A DNA stretch of 64,000 nt from Andrena cerasifolii (GCF_050908995.1 NC_135120.1:20597433-20661432); one strand, 5' to 3'. Positions 48,577-62,580 are shown, counted from the stretch's first letter. Made by a program: numbers and translations. The notes: generated by a model from the letters alone, not told the origin.

Positions 48577-51500
48577 GGGAACGTAAGATTAGTGATCACG
48601 ATACTTGAGCGAGTAATTGCCCAATTAGGTATTTTGCAATGCGAGCAATTACTTAATTGGGTACCTGGATAATTCAGCAATTACTAAGCTGGGAGCTTTT
48701 GTGAGTGGATAATTGTGTAGATGGGAACTTTGGTATTAGAATGTTTGTTCGGCAGAGTAATTTAGTATTTTGGGACTTGTGTGGTTGTTTATCACGACAC
48801 TCCTTATTGGCTTAATTCTAGGTACCTCCAAGTGAGCACCACGGATTCGCTCCTGGAACTTAATTGCCAAGCTACGTATTACCAGCGGAAGGCACGCCTC
48901 CGTCGCTCTCTTCAAATCCAAAATGCAAATTCCACCGTGGGGGTAAACGAGATTGCATGCGGGGACACGCGCGCACTTTCGTTTCCCCGGCTCAAAGACA
49001 GCACAATCGAATTTCAGTTCCGCGTGCACGATCGAATCGCGGAAACGTCTCCGCTAATGAACGCCCGCCGCAGCCGGAAGCGGGAGCTTAATGGATACGG
49101 CGGTCTTAATTGTCATACAGAGAGAAACCTGGGAATTTTATCTTCTCGCCGCAGTGGTTAAAGAGATCTCTAATCTTCTTGCAACAATTTTCACAGATTG
49201 CACCTTGCGCGGTGGAAAGAACTGTGACTGAAATAAAATCTCAGTGGGCAAGCGTGTATTTCTAGAATAAATCGCATAGCACCAACTGCAACGAGATTCG
49301 TGGTATTTTAAGAGGAACATTAGATTTCCTTAAAATTCATGCAGCTGTGGACCTGAAAGCCCCCAAAGTAACCCAGAACGGGGCATTCACTATTCAGGCC
49401 CGTTCTACCGATTTCTGCGAACCTTTCGATAGGACCATCAAGCCTCGAGCTAGCGCAACCTTTTGTTCCTCTGTTCGTTGATAGATTTTTCAAATTTGGC
49501 GCGCGCGCGCACGCACCGGAACACCGGTACATCCGGCCCTCCAGGAAATAAATCCCGACGCACCATTCAACGATCTATCCCTGCGGAAAAAAGGGGGTTG
49601 CCCGCCGCCTTTCACTGCAGTTTCGGGCCGTCCAATTTTACGCGAATTCGTTGACCGCGCCGTCGAAACCATGGGGAAATATAGACGCGCGAATTTCGGA
49701 CGGGAACATGTAAACAATGCCCCGTGGAATTGGAAGGAGTTCCGTCGCGTTGATGACATTATTTATATATTTGTCTACGAGTAGCGCAGCGGTTCTCTGT
49801 CTTCTTTCGACGGATTCTATTAATTCGCCGTATTAACGCGGCTAACGAGCGAATAACGCCTTTTCGTTGCGGCGCGCGAACACGCTAACAAATTATTTTC
49901 CAGCCCCGGGATGTATAGGAACTCGGCCGTTATCCGTTAAGTGCACTTCCTTGTTCCCCTCTTTCTTATCTACATATAAACCCCAAGTATCCTTTCCATT
50001 CGCGTAACCGAGGGAACTAAAAAGATACACGGATAATTTATGCCTTATATAAATTTCCGCCGTAAAAACGCCCGGGTATAAATGGCGGAAAGGGGAGGGC
50101 CGAGACGCGGCGTATCCTGTTTACGAAAATGTTGCTTTTATAAACTGCATCGCACCTCCGCCATTAAGCCCCGTTAAATTACGTAACAACGATAAAGCAC
50201 TATGGCGTATTCGCGGGAAAAAATGTTTCCTGAAAACTCGACTCGATAATGCGGGGGAGCCTCAGAGAGGAAAAACCGGAGACTCGGCACCGGGGGAATT
50301 GCTACTTGCGGGGTGGATGTAATCTAGTGAGTCGCTCGGGGCACGCCTGAGTGATATGTGATTCCTTTGAGGACGTAAGCGTTCAGATGTGTACGCCTCG
50401 CCACTTGTAACTCGATAGCGCGGGGCCGAAACGCTTGTTCACCTCGGTGCACTAGGGGTCTTTAACGTGTCATACTGGAGAACAGCTCTGTGGGCGAGTT
50501 TGGGTCTTTGATACGATCGGAACAAGGCGAAGGAGCGGTCGTGTACCTATGTGGTCTGCGTAATGAAATCGGAAAGCGGATGATCTAGGTTCAAGCTTGC
50601 TTTTCCTATTGCGGGAGTGAATCCTTTTTTTTTATTATTTCGCCAAGGAGCAAAGAAATCGACAAGAAAAGTGTACGCTCGGATTGTTTGCGTTTCAATC
50701 AAATCGGGAACACATTCCTCCAGCGGAATAATCTTCTTTCGGTGGAGCCGGGTTCCTCCTCCTCGGGATGAAGAATCTACAGGTGCATTAGCGGTGCACG
50801 AGTGCGTATATCACTGTCGTTGCACATGCTCGCGCCTTGGAAACAAAAGGAAAGGTGAAGAATCGACCTCTCCCAAGAGTACCGCACGCATGAAACGGGA
50901 CTCCTCGCGTTTAAATAATGCATGAGGCTGAATTTTTACTGTATCGTTGAAGAGTACACTCTGCCAACAGTGCGCCGCGCCGCGCACGTAGGCGGACATC
51001 CTTCATTCATCCTCGAAATTGCTATGTTCCGTTCGTCCTCCGCGGCTCCAGCATTATATCCATCACATTGCCCACCGCCGACGAAACGAGGATGCGAAAC
51101 AACATTTTACACCGATTACATGCGCAGTAATATCTACTATTTCGACTCAAACGTAACACCCGTTCGTTTGAAATAATAATAATAATAAAGTTACAGCCCA
51201 TTTTACGCAGCAGCCGGGATGAGTAACGTAATTAGTTTTGCCATTAAAAATTCACCCGGCCGTGGAAACTAAATAATAGGGCTGCGTTTGAGAAACGAGA
51301 TAACCGCGAATATAATGGCACGCAGTAGAATGTACCTACCATTTCGTAATTGTCCAGGCTTGCTATCCTGCGTTCCATTCGCATAAACTATTTGCAGCGA
51401 ATATTTTGTTCGATATTATTAAACGAGGGGTCCATCGTAGTGTCAAGAACTCGCACAGAAGCATTTCGGAAGATTAAAGAACGTTTCGTTTCTATTCCAT

Positions 51501-52597
51501 TCATTCGGATGAAGCAGCGCAGTCAAGACTCTTCCGATAACCGTTAAAATGTCGCTCCGGACGATGGAAAAGTGTCGCGCTTCGTTCGTAACGTTTCGAA
51601 CACTCCCCTCCGCCGGTGTAACGTTTTTTCCCAGCAACGAAGGGCGACGTACGATGGCGCTCCCCGCTTCGGCGTTGCGTTAATTCGAGTCGTCGCGCGC
51701 GAAAAGCTGATGGGACGAGGGCTAAGAACGTCGAACGGTTTGCCTTCGATCGTTCCCCTCCCACCCCTCCCCCTCCCCCCCACCGCTGTCTGTCGCGTTG
51801 CGTTTCCCTCCGGGTGGATAACAACGAAGGAGATTACGGATAAAGCCGCGGTAAACGCGAGGACTTTTCATGAGTTGTCGCATTACAGAGCGAAAGAGGA
51901 CCAGCCGGGGAAGATTTACGTCAACCCGCGCTCTCCAGACAAGGGTGAGGCTGGGGGGGAAAGGGAGGGACAAGTAATCAAATTTTACCGTAAGATGACG
52001 GCAAACACGTCGCGTATTTGTCGAACACTTGACAGAACCTCTCAGCCTCGATGGTTTTCTGCGGTTGTACGTCCGTGATACGCGCCCGGTAAAACCGCCC
52101 CTGATTGCGTGGTAAAAGTGAGTGACAGTAATCGGGCGAAGACTACGACAGCCGAGGTTTTCGCGCTGCATACACCAGGGGGAAGCAGTCGAACGTAGTT
52201 TTATCGCGGGATGGATTGCTGGTGATAACTATTCCAACGCGACGTGAAGATTCGTGGAATTTGACGGGGCTTGTTTAAAAGCCTCAATGCCACATCCTAT
52301 TACAGCGAAAATATGATACGATACGATGATACAGTTCTTTAAAGTGGGAATATATGCCAAGAAAGTTTGCAGTGACAGAATAGTGAGTACAAGAACCGCG
52401 GACTTCTTCAGTAGATTGCTTCCTTGGCAGGTAAGACAGACAAGTAGAATAGGTCCGTGCATAGTCACACGCGCCGCAGTAGTTTATGCCACGGACGCGC
52501 CTGAAATTAGACTTCAAATTGGGTTGTAAGTACACTAACAATAAATGGGGTATTTTAAATTGTGAAGTAAATATATTGTTAGTGAACTTCTTAGTTA
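48577..52597. other. Non-coding, no gene recognised
   Basis: Repeated GAGCAATTACTTAATTGGGTACC-like pieces at 48615-48695. Otherwise CpG-rich sequence with motif-free frames up to 168 codons (51572-52078). Confidence 0.5.
51171..51188. repeat. (AAT)n microsatellite
   Basis: Six AAT-type units in a row. Confidence 0.9.
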
Positions 52598-52983
52598 CAG
52601 TGACTCGCATTAATATTCGGACACTTTTTGAAATCGCATAACTTTTTTAGAATTGCTCCAAACAACTTGAGTTTTTTTGAGAAGCTAGAAGGATTAGTTT
52701 GCTAACTGACGCGTTTCGTCGTTTTGAAAAAAAATGTATTTGGTAAAATGTAAAATGTATTTTCATTACAAGCTCACAAAAAAAAACGTTTAAAAATCGA
52801 CCTTTACTATTCTTTTCGCTATTCTAACCAAATACATTTTTTTTTTCAAAACGACGAAACGATGGCTTAGGAAGGTTAGCAAACTAATCCTTCTAACTTC
52901 TCAAAAAAACTCAAGTTGTTTGGACCAATTCTAAAAAAGTTATGCGATTTTAAAAAGTGTCCGAATATTAATGCGAGTCACTG
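52598..52983. mobile_element. Palindromic Tc1/mariner-type MITE, 386 bp
   Basis: Ends are CAGTGACTCGCATTAATATT and its complement, each followed outside by TA, the target duplication of Tc1/mariner elements. The inverted arms run on for roughly 140 bp each, including AACTTGAGTTTTTTTGAGAAG, so the element can fold almost fully on itself. No coding capacity is present. Confidence 0.9.
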
Positions 52984-52985
52984 TA

Positions 52986-55900
52986 TATAAGTAACCACCG
53001 AGTGTTGTTATAACAAGAATTAATCTTGACACGATTTCCACTGGGTACAGTCAATTTATTTTCCATGGAATCGACTACAAACATGGCTATTTTAAAATAC
53101 ATATGATCATTTAATAAGAATTAAATTACAATTAGATTAATTCATCTCCAAAAACAATGATTCCATGTCCCTCGTAGTTTGATCGACATTGCCACGTAAG
53201 ATTTTGAACTTGACACCCTGTGTTCATCTCCTTACACGTTCAAGCCTCATTATTCACAGAGCAACATTATTCAGAGAGCGTCGTTGAGAAGTCGATCGGA
53301 AATTTCGATACCTGGTTCGGTAGTTTTGTATCCTAAATGGCCGGTTAAATCGCTCATTTTCATAATTTACATTTGCATTTATATCTCCTTATTATTCCAG
53401 GCCTGAAGTTTCAGCCGTGTAATGAGATTATTCTGTTCGCTGGCATGTCAACGCGCGTCGCTACCGTGCCGCGCGAAATCCCGCCGAAGTTGCCGGGAAA
53501 CTTTTATCAGTCGTATTACTCAGCGAAAAAAAAACAAAAGAAAAACGAGCACATCCTAGTGACAATATGACGCTTGGCAAAAATATTAACAGCTGTAGGA
53601 AACCCCATTTCTCTCCACCATATGCTCCCCTTTCTGCCGCAGCATTTCCTTTTTCTCGTTCCTCCCGTTTTGTTTCGTCGTTGCTGGGCTCCTCTCGCTT
53701 TTAAACGCTTCTCCCTTATTCTTGCCGCTGTATTCAAGAATTACAATTGTCTCATTCCGCGGTCTCTTTTTCAGTTCCTACGTGCGAAACCGAGATGGTG
53801 ATTATTGGTGATTGATTCCGGGACGTAAAGAGAGATCTTGCCCCGTCGGCTGCGGCGTAACCGTAATCCCTCAGGCCGGTCACGCTTTTTGGAGTACTGT
53901 GCGGGGCAGGTGGATCGGCATTAAAGATCGAGGAAGAAAAGAAGATGTGCGTGTTTCGTCTTGGGACCGTCACACAGTGGGGAAATTTCGCGATTTTATG
54001 GCCAAAACTACAAAAATAAATTTTTGAATTCGACAAAATAAATGCAAACATCAATTGAAGAACTAATATGAGTATCAAATGCCACCAATTTTACTGTTAA
54101 ATGTTTTAATACAAAGCTCGTATAGCTACGTCATATGTAGGTAGGGAACGAGACCCTAGGGCTCCAAAAGCGGAGCGCTCGCATAGTCTTAAGCTAGAGT
54201 ATGAATTTTGATTGCACTTATTGCTGCCGAGTAGTAGAATTCGTAAACATGTTATTGCATTAATTGAGTTATCTTTACATATAGAGCAATTGACGCAGTA
54301 CTGTTATACACTTTATCTGTTTGAGTGTGTGGTGTGGTTAAAAGGAGGGGGAAAGTAAAAGCAGGAGGTTTTTTCCGCATGTAGACGCTCGTGTGTGAGT
54401 TCAGCGATAAATAAGTGTTGAGTGGAGTACCCTATTAAAATAGGTAGGTATTTAAATATGGTTTGGTGAGCCTGATGATGCTCATTAGTGGTAAAGTATT
54501 TTATGGTCGCATGAGGGATGCCTTTAAATGATAACTTAAACTCTAGTTTAAAAATTACTTGGGTTTGGTATATGTACAGACAGGATTTGGTAAGATCCGT
54601 TTTGTACAATGGCCCCTGCCCTAGATAAACGAGGACTAAGAGGAAATAACTTGGAACTTGTATATATACGAACCGGAGTGGACGATAGGACATGCGAGAA
54701 GAGTAGACCTCTAGCGGCGCCGGCGGAGACTAACCGGCGTGGCCCATGCGGTGGGGCCGGGACGTCACACAGTACATTCTTATTTATCAAGCTGCCCTCT
54801 CATCCACCTTTACCTGCTGTTTACCCTTATCTTTCTGCCCTTTATTTCACCGTGGCTACTTTATTAGAATATACCGATCACGCGATGCTGGTGATGAGAA
54901 ACTGACCACCCCAAAGCAAAAGAATCTTCCTCTTCCTATCCCAAGTCGATCATACACGTACAGTGAAGATCGGGGGAAAGTTTCTTCGAGTTAAAACTAC
55001 AAAAACTTGCGCTCCTTTTATCGGCTGATCAAGCAACGCCAATGACAACAAAGGCACGCCCAGCAAGAGCCTCCGGTGCGCCGTGAAAGAAGAAAAGCAC
55101 GAAGGATCGATCAAGGGTGGAAGACACTCGGATCGCCGCAACGCGAAGGAGCGCGCCTTAATTCCAATCGGCAAGGCCTTTAAAGAGCGTCGTTCACGAT
55201 TCGATAAAACGAAGCGCGAGCCGATACGAAAGCAAGGGGAAGCGTCTGAAACGCCCAACTGGAAACACTCGTTCGTATCGACGCCGGGCGGCTCGTCGGT
55301 GAGCCACGACCGACTGACAAAGTGCAAAGGGAAGACTCGAGCTTTTTCAGTCTTCTCCATCGGCTTCGACACCACTCCCTCCGCTCCAATCCCTTATTCT
55401 TTTTTTTTTCTTCCTCCTTTATCGGCAGCCCCGTGCTGTTTATGTTTTCGCAGCGGCGCATTCGACGGAGGGTACGCCTTTCATTTACTCTCGAAACGAA
55501 GACGTTACAGGGGCGGCGAGGGTGAGGAGGCGCGGGACTGGTTCTCCCTCTTATTGGAACGCCTTATAAAGGCCATTTTGCATTTTCCTTCTCGCAGTAG
55601 GTGTGTGCCGTCACCGATTTTCTCTCCCCATTCACGTACAACGGAGCCCGGCTTCTCTCTAGCTCTATCCCCCTCTCGCCCCTACCCGAGGCAATCGTTC
55701 TTCGTCCCTACCAGACACGCTGCTTCCTCCCTTTTTCTTCATCTATGAACGTATCCCAACGGCTTCTACACGGTTCGCCCCTGTTCGCCCAAGCATTGAG
55801 CAAATTACTTTCTGAGTGGCTTCTCCCGACTCGTTCCTCCTCTCGTCCGCCTCCATTCTTCTTCCCCGCCCCGTGTCTACCGTCGTCCCTGGGATGCTTC

Positions 55901-56594
55901 CCCTCCGGGGATCCAGATACATATCGGCCGTTATTAATCTTGACAATCCGAGGAAGGAATCTTCTCAAGTTTTCATCAAGTAGTTATTAAATGGCCGCTC
56001 TTAATAACGGCGGATACGGGCTAGCCAGGAATATCGGGACCGTGTTTCCCTCCTATCGACGAACAATGGGGAAAAGTCCCTTTGGCAACTGCTCCACGCG
56101 AGCAGGCCTGTGCCTAAGTCAACGTGTGAACGCGGTGATCATCGAGGAAATGGAACCGCGAAGGGTTACGTAATACACGCTTAGAGTACGAGTCATACGT
56201 TCCACTGAAGAGATCAAGACGATCGTCGAGCGACTGATGCCCTGGTTTCGTGGCGCGGAGTTGAAAGAGGCGAACAGTTAAGTAGGAATGTAGGTACGTT
56301 GTACTAGGAAGTCCCTGGAAACTCCGCGATATGTAAGTTCACGGGACGCTTCAACTTCCCCAAAGGCACGATGCAAGTTTTCGTCTCGTTCCTGCGGAGT
56401 TTCTGGATAGCATCGGGACTCCTGTTTTGGTTATAGTCGCTGCGTGCTCGCCGCCCATAGGAATCGCGCGATTAACGTAAAACGGTGGATTCTGTTCGCC
56501 AGGTAAGTCATCAGTCGCTCAAATTGAGCAGAAATAGTGCGTTAAAATACTAAAATAGTTGAGACGTAAAAAGTTCTCGTGTCCTCGGCAAGTA
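52986..56594. other. Non-coding, no gene recognised
   Basis: Includes a pyrimidine-rich region at 55370-55870. The 221-codon frame at 55083-55748 is rich in Ser, Arg, Pro and Phe from that bias and shows no domain. Confidence 0.5.
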
Positions 56595-57377
56595 GGGTAA
56601 AGTAGCCGAGTATGACGACCTCTCTTAATATGAGACCCCAGCTTATCTCCGCTACAGAACTCTTGAATGTCATAGCGATGCTGTTTCTTTACTAACTAAC
56701 CGTGTCTTTGTTGTTTTGTCCGCACAATGGCATTATAATCTTAAGCGTCTTGAGCAAGCTCATATCTCTGAAATTCGTTGCTGAAAGTTTTCGAAGTAGA
56801 TCGATTAAATTACAAATACCTCTGAAATAATAAGTGTATAATGATTTTCACAATTACTGTTGTATAGTGCTTGCAATGAAGACCCACTAAGTTGTTGTAT
56901 ATCATTAAATGATGAAGACTTAACTTCGAAGCTACTTAATAATTATCATGTTATTGTTTCCGAACATGAGACCCGTGAAAGTTCAGCTGATGAGAATGAA
57001 GAAGAAATTGTTGTGAATGATGAAAGGGATTAAGAAAGAAAATTATGTTACAGAATGCTTGTTTTGCACAGGTCTTGATTAGTGAAGAAATAGATTTCAC
57101 ATGCCGAATTTATAAAAAAAGAAGGAAAAAGTACGTTTCATGAAAACACAAACTGGGTCTCATATTAGGAACCTTTTTTTTATTATCTGTGCATTTGAAT
57201 GACTTTTGTTTTCACTTTATTATGAAGGAACCGAATCTTTGTTATAATACTTTTCAGTAGGTTACTAAAGAATACATATTCTACTTTCGAAACGTGTATC
57301 GAGTTTTAATAAAATTGCCCTTAGTCAAGAGTTATGATGTTTCTAAGAAATCGGTTTCATATTCGGCTACTTTACCC
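56595..57377. mobile_element. Decayed TA-flanked DNA transposon, 783 bp
   Basis: Ends are GGGTAAAGTAGCCGAGTATG and the complement of GGGTAAAGTAGCCGAATATG (one mismatch), each flanked by TA. Just inside lies a second inverted pair, AATATGAGACCC near 56630 and GGGTCTCATATT near 57155. The right half keeps short coding-like pieces: an acidic stretch rich in Glu/Asp (to about 57030) and, in a shifted frame, a run ending in KKRRKKY (about 57033-57140). TA target sites fit the Tc1/mariner/pogo group; the exact family is inferred. Confidence 0.7.
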
Positions 57378-57379
57378 TA

Positions 57380-59239
57380 AAGAGAAGCTTGCCAGCGAGC
57401 GTGCCTACTAATGCGCTACATGCGCTACCTTTAGCATGGAAAGCCTCCTGCAGAGTTCCACCAGAAGCCCGACTATGACGGACACATTTCGTCCGCACTT
57501 CTTCGGATCGAGATTAAATTCCTGTGCACAGAATCCTGGCGGAATTCGATCTATTCGGTGATACAGACATAACTCTGTACAATAAGTCCGTTTCGGGAAA
57601 GGAGATCGAACGTTATCCAGCGGCAGTGGCTGCATCGACGAGATACACGCGTAGACACGCAGCCGACGTTCCATGGATATGAAACTTCCTCTCGCGTATG
57701 CAAGTCGATTCCTTTATACGGCATTAAGAGCAACTGTAACAGCATGAAAAGTATCTGGAGGGGTAGGAAGATCGATCGTTCCATTCAGACGGTACGCGTC
57801 CTGTAAATAAATATGTATCGGATGCTCGCGTGGAAACTTGCGAACTATGCTCCGCCTCGGCAAGCCAGCGAACTTCCGTTGATAATCGAGCCAACAGTGT
57901 CGAAAGCAGATCCGAATTCCATTCTTTAATAATACTTCGCGTTCCATCGCTACCCCTCTATAAATTTCTTTAAGAAATCAATTGTGAACGGCACAAAGAG
58001 CGAGGCAGAGCGAAGAGGAAATGAACCTGTTATTAAATTTAATCCCGCCGCGATGGGAATAGGCCAATTACAGTACTTCCCAGATTAAAGGAGAGGAATC
58101 TGTCGTCGACCTGGAAATCTCGATCGTTTGACCTTTGCCTCGAATCTCACCCCAGAAGTAGCTTTATTCTTCCTCCTACGAGCAGACGTTCTAGAATCAA
58201 ACGAAGCGTTCCGGCTGCACCCTCGGTACAATGGGGCTGCTTTCATCTGCCAAGGGGGATTCTTATTTTCCTTGATTTGCGGGGAATCGCGTGCGCGATA
58301 AACGTTCGGTGAAAACGCGCGTCGCCACGGCGAAGGGGATCGCCCGAAAGTGCGGCGGATTCGTCAAATAAAGGACGGCGAGCAATAAAGACAGATGGCG
58401 CGTAAATATTTCAATGGATAAAACACAGTGTGTCCAGGCGTATCTGCTCCTTCTTGGAATCGCCATATCGATTCAAGGGGTTGGGCTGAGTCTTCCTCGA
58501 GACCGTGCGCGACGTATAGCTTCTGTAAATATAGCCCTGATGGCGAAATCGTTTCCTACTGAATTAGTGACGACCGTTTCCTTTATACCACGTCGTTCAT
58601 TCGCGGACGGTTCGCTTCTCTAACGACACGTATCGTCGCGCCGTGCTGGCGAATCATCGGTCCTTATTCCTTTCGAGGAACGCGAACTCGTTTTATATCG
58701 AGTGGTGGTATTTATAGGGACCTCGCATTGTACGCCCAGTTTAGAAGCATTTAACGAGGTTTCGTTTTAGACGATTGATTGACAGGTTTGCGATTAAAGG
58801 TGAATAAAAATTGACGCTGCTGTGAGAAGCGCTGGACACACTTGAATATTTGTAGAAGTCGATTTCTGTAATGATTTTTATTATGTTGTAGCAGGGGACG
58901 TAGCTATTGTGACGTCAAAGCAGAGAAATAGAGAGGAAGTAGAACTAGTTTATTGGTCTGGCAAGTTGCTGGTTGCCTCTAGTGGACGGGAACAGGATTG
59001 CAGAAATTTCAAGTATAATGTTTAGGAGGGGAATTATTCGTGTGATTTTGAATTCTTATAGTTTCATGAAACTTAAACAATGCTATCGTCCAGACTACAG
59101 GGGAGTGGCGGAACTCGATTCTAGGAACGATCAATTTAGGATTACCTATAGCCAGTAAGGTGCCATCCTATATTAACTGAAAGTGTTAAATGCTTAACAA
59201 TTCAAACGTATCAACCATTGGCAAAGTATGGAATAAATC
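57380..59239. other. Non-coding, no gene recognised
   Basis: Short overlapping frames (up to 88 codons), no motif. Confidence 0.55.
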
Positions 59240-59680
59240 TATTATCCAATGTAATTTTGTATCACACGCTCGGAGGGGCTCGCGAGCCCGCTTACCATTT
59301 CCGTGACGCACGCAATTTTATCAATTCAGAGAGGAATTCAAATGCAATCCTACTAGCGGGTAAAATTGAAACTAAATATGATGAAAATTACTAGGAACAT
59401 TGTAACTGTGAATAAAACCCCAGGTCGCAGAGGGCGCAATGAAACCTGGGGTGTTCACTCAGTCGGTATTTCAGATCGTGTGGCATCACAAACGAGGTAT
59501 AGGCACAGACGAGATATAGGATAGACTTATCACCCAATACATTTTTTGTCATCGGTTTCTGGGGTCACAGACGAGGTATAGGATAGACCTCTCACCAATG
59601 CAGTTTTCTGTCACCGGTTTGGAGGGTCCTAGAACCCCCTTGCCATTTTTGTGTCGCATGCAACGTTACCGATGAGGCCC
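59240..59680. repeat. Diverged minisatellite, 62-bp period in its centre
   Basis: CACAGACGAGGTATAGGATAG recurs at 59504 and 59566 (period 62). The linked block CCAAT.CA.TTTT.TGTCA.CGGTTT also occurs twice. A more distant relative (CGGAGGGGCTCG..CCATTT..GTGACGCA) lies near 59270. Confidence 0.7.
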
Positions 59681-59787
59681 CGAAACAGATTGTAACGCTA
59701 CGTGTGGTGGGAATTAGAATTCAAGAAGTGTAAAATTAGGTCATTCGAAACCCGCGATTTACAAATTTAACAAATCATTCACGAGCA

Positions 59788-60085
59788 TGCACAACCATCG
59801 TAGAGATACACGAAGAAGAGCAGGGAATGTAGACACATCGACGAGATGCATGACAGAGTGACAAAAGTCATACAGAACAATCGAAGAAATCCATGAAGAG
59901 AAATAAATCATGCAAACCCATCGAAGAAATCAATGAAATAGAATAAATCGTGAAAACCCATCGTAGAGAAAGATGAAAGAGGACGGGGAATGGAAACACT
60001 TCAGTGAGATGCTTGCCAGGGAAGAAGTCTTGCAAAACCATCGAGGAAATCCATGAAAAGAAATAAATCATGGAAAACCTCTGTC
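59788..60085. repeat. Minisatellite with short units inside a longer (about 165-bp) unit
   Basis: CATCGAAGAAATCCATGAA-type units with AAATAAATCATG recur several times. A longer block starting ACCATCGTAGAGA at about 59793 recurs at about 59957. The minus-strand open frame of 67 codons here is repeat-driven and not taken as a gene. Confidence 0.7.
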
Positions 60086-62029
60086 TGTGCTAGATGACAT
60101 TCTCAAACCATATCACGTATCATTAATTGAGATATCGATTGCTGATAACATTCCACCGACTTAAGGTACAGAAAAAAACTGAACCAGAAAACTGTTACCA
60201 AGTATTGAAAAGTTACTGACTGCCAATGTATTATCTTGTAACCAAGTATTTGCCTTTCCATGAATATTGTTAAGATTCTGTACCTCGTCAGTGTTCCTAG
60301 ATAGGGGCCACCTTCTCTGCATACAGTAGATATGGTTGCCTGAAACGATTTAGCGGGGCGCTGTATACAATAAGACAAGACACTTTTACTGCTTTTACAA
60401 GATTCCGTAGTTGATTTTGAATATAGTTCACAGAAGCACCGTTGTTTAACTTACGCTGAGCGAAAAAATTAATAAGTTTTCACGAAGTTGAAAATTAAAT
60501 AATACTGCTACTATGTCTACAGTCCGTAACTTAAAATTCACATCTAGATATTTACTTCGTAGTTCCACACAAGACCGCCAGCTGACAGCACGATTCATGT
60601 ACAGCACCGCCATGTTACAAAACATGATTGAAACCATCACGCTTCAACCCCTAAACATCTCATTTGTTATACAATCGCAAACAAAATTCTTAAACATAGC
60701 GAGGTATAAATATAAATTAGCAAATACTGTTCACCATAGTCGACTGAGCTGTTGAAGGAATCCACGAATAAATACACCAAATCAACCACCCCTGTTAGAA
60801 CACTGCCCGGAAATAGCATAATATGTATCTTTCGGCATCACAATCGCCGAATACGACGCAATTATAGATGCAATTTACGTAAACCTGATTATATAAATTC
60901 GTTGGGCGCCAGTAAGTAGAGCGAGAAAAAAAGGGTCGAGGGATGTTCTATATATACCTATACATGTACAGGCATAGAGGAGGGTGTACGATACAAGGGG
61001 TTCGAGTTATCTATGATAATGACTTCCATTCAATGACCAGCCCCGACGACGCGTTATCATACGTACGCTATTATTAATAAGGGGAGAGTGTATGATGTTT
61101 CTACGGGGTTTGATTTACACGCTTCCGCCTGATTTTTTTTCCTCCCCCGCGTTATTACATTACATTAACGATTATCCCGTCGTCAGGGGAGAAAGTCATC
61201 GAGCATGCGATAATCGGAGTCAGTCTATCAATCTGATAATTAAACGCTCGCCAGCCCCGATCGTGAATCTCTCCGTAAACTGTCACTTTCCTCGTCAATT
61301 GTGCAACGACACAAGAAATTTCATTAGCTGGGTATACGCGAGCCAAGGTGGCTAGGACAAAACTGTTCCAATTAACGGAGAAACCGGCGAACGTTCGTCC
61401 TCCTTCGACAGTTCTCCCTCTATTTATAAACGCGACAAAATGTCACCCACCCCTTTCGCAAAGTTTGTTCCGCGTAGTTCGATGGGACGAGCCCCAGGCT
61501 GTCACGGATGATTAACTTTCAGTGCACGATAGAGAGCCTAAAAATACGTCGAAGGATTAAAAATATTCTTCCGCCGCCGGTAGGTACTTTGTTACACAGC
61601 TGCGAGAACCTCGATACTTCAACAGTTTCATCAACTTCCATCCCCGTTCTCTCGCGACTGTCAAAGTCGCCGAAATTAATACTAATTTCCATTCGTCGAT
61701 CGACCCAGACAAATCCTTTACCTCGGGGGTTGCGCGCGATTTTTCGTGCAACGAGACGACCACTCTCGATCAGAACTTCCGACGAAACGCGGGAGCAATC
61801 TGTCAAGGGCTGCAGCCGGAAGGGCAGAGAGGCCGAGCTGGATGGCGATGAGGCTACGACGGCGAGGGGTGGCTCGGGGCTCGAGGGTGGCGAGCGACGC
61901 AATTAGGAGAGAACATAAATCCCGCAGTTTAGCACACTTCCTCGCAGATCGGAGAATACAAATCAATCGGCGTAACGGCCGACTGCGCATTTAATTTCCA
62001 TTCGGCTCCTGATCCGCGCGGGCCGTGGC
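60086..62029. other. Non-coding, no gene recognised
   Basis: AT-rich to 61.0 kb. Mirrored frames of 132 and 127 codons at 61.5-61.9 kb on opposite strands have no domain. Confidence 0.55.
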
Positions 62030-62580
62030 GGAGTGACGCTGGGTGGGGTGAGAGATATACGGCGCGGGCGGCGGGGGTGATGCGGAGGGGACAAATAGGA
62101 TGCGAGAGGAGAGATCGGGGAGGCCATGCGAGAGAAAGAGGTGGTAGAGGGACGGGGACACGCGAGGAGAGGAGAGGATTCGTGGTGGTGAACGACGAAA
62201 GCGGAGGAACGAGGAGGGTCGCAAAGTGGGTTAAAAGGAAAGGATGAGAGTGTAATTTGCGAACATTGACGCAAAAGAGATTTAGGACGCGACGGTGGAT
62301 GGATGATGGGGAGAAGGACGAAATACGGTGCGCGATACGGTATTAAATTTGTGGAGAGAGAAATTGGGAGGAAAGATCGGGAAACGAGGCAGGACAAGGG
62401 GTAGGAGAGACGGACAGGGTAACTGTGGAAGGAAAAAAAGTGAAAGCAGAATTCTGATAGAAAAAGGGAACACGAATCAAGCCCTTCAAAAAGCGATGAT
62501 ACTTTTTGTTTAAGATGGAAAGGAAGGAAGGAAATAAAGGGAAGTTAGAAATCAAGGGAAACAAGGGGTGGAAAGGGGCT
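62030..62580. repeat. Purine-rich low-complexity tract
   Basis: The + strand is strongly biased to G and A for about 550 bp (GAGAGG, GGGG, GGAAGGAAGGAA). The open frames here on both strands (up to 144 codons) are low-complexity by-products. Confidence 0.75.

Noticed and set aside
55083..55748. 221-codon plus-strand open frame
   Set aside because: Composition follows a pyrimidine-rich tract (Ser, Phe, Pro, Arg), with a competing minus-strand frame and no motif.
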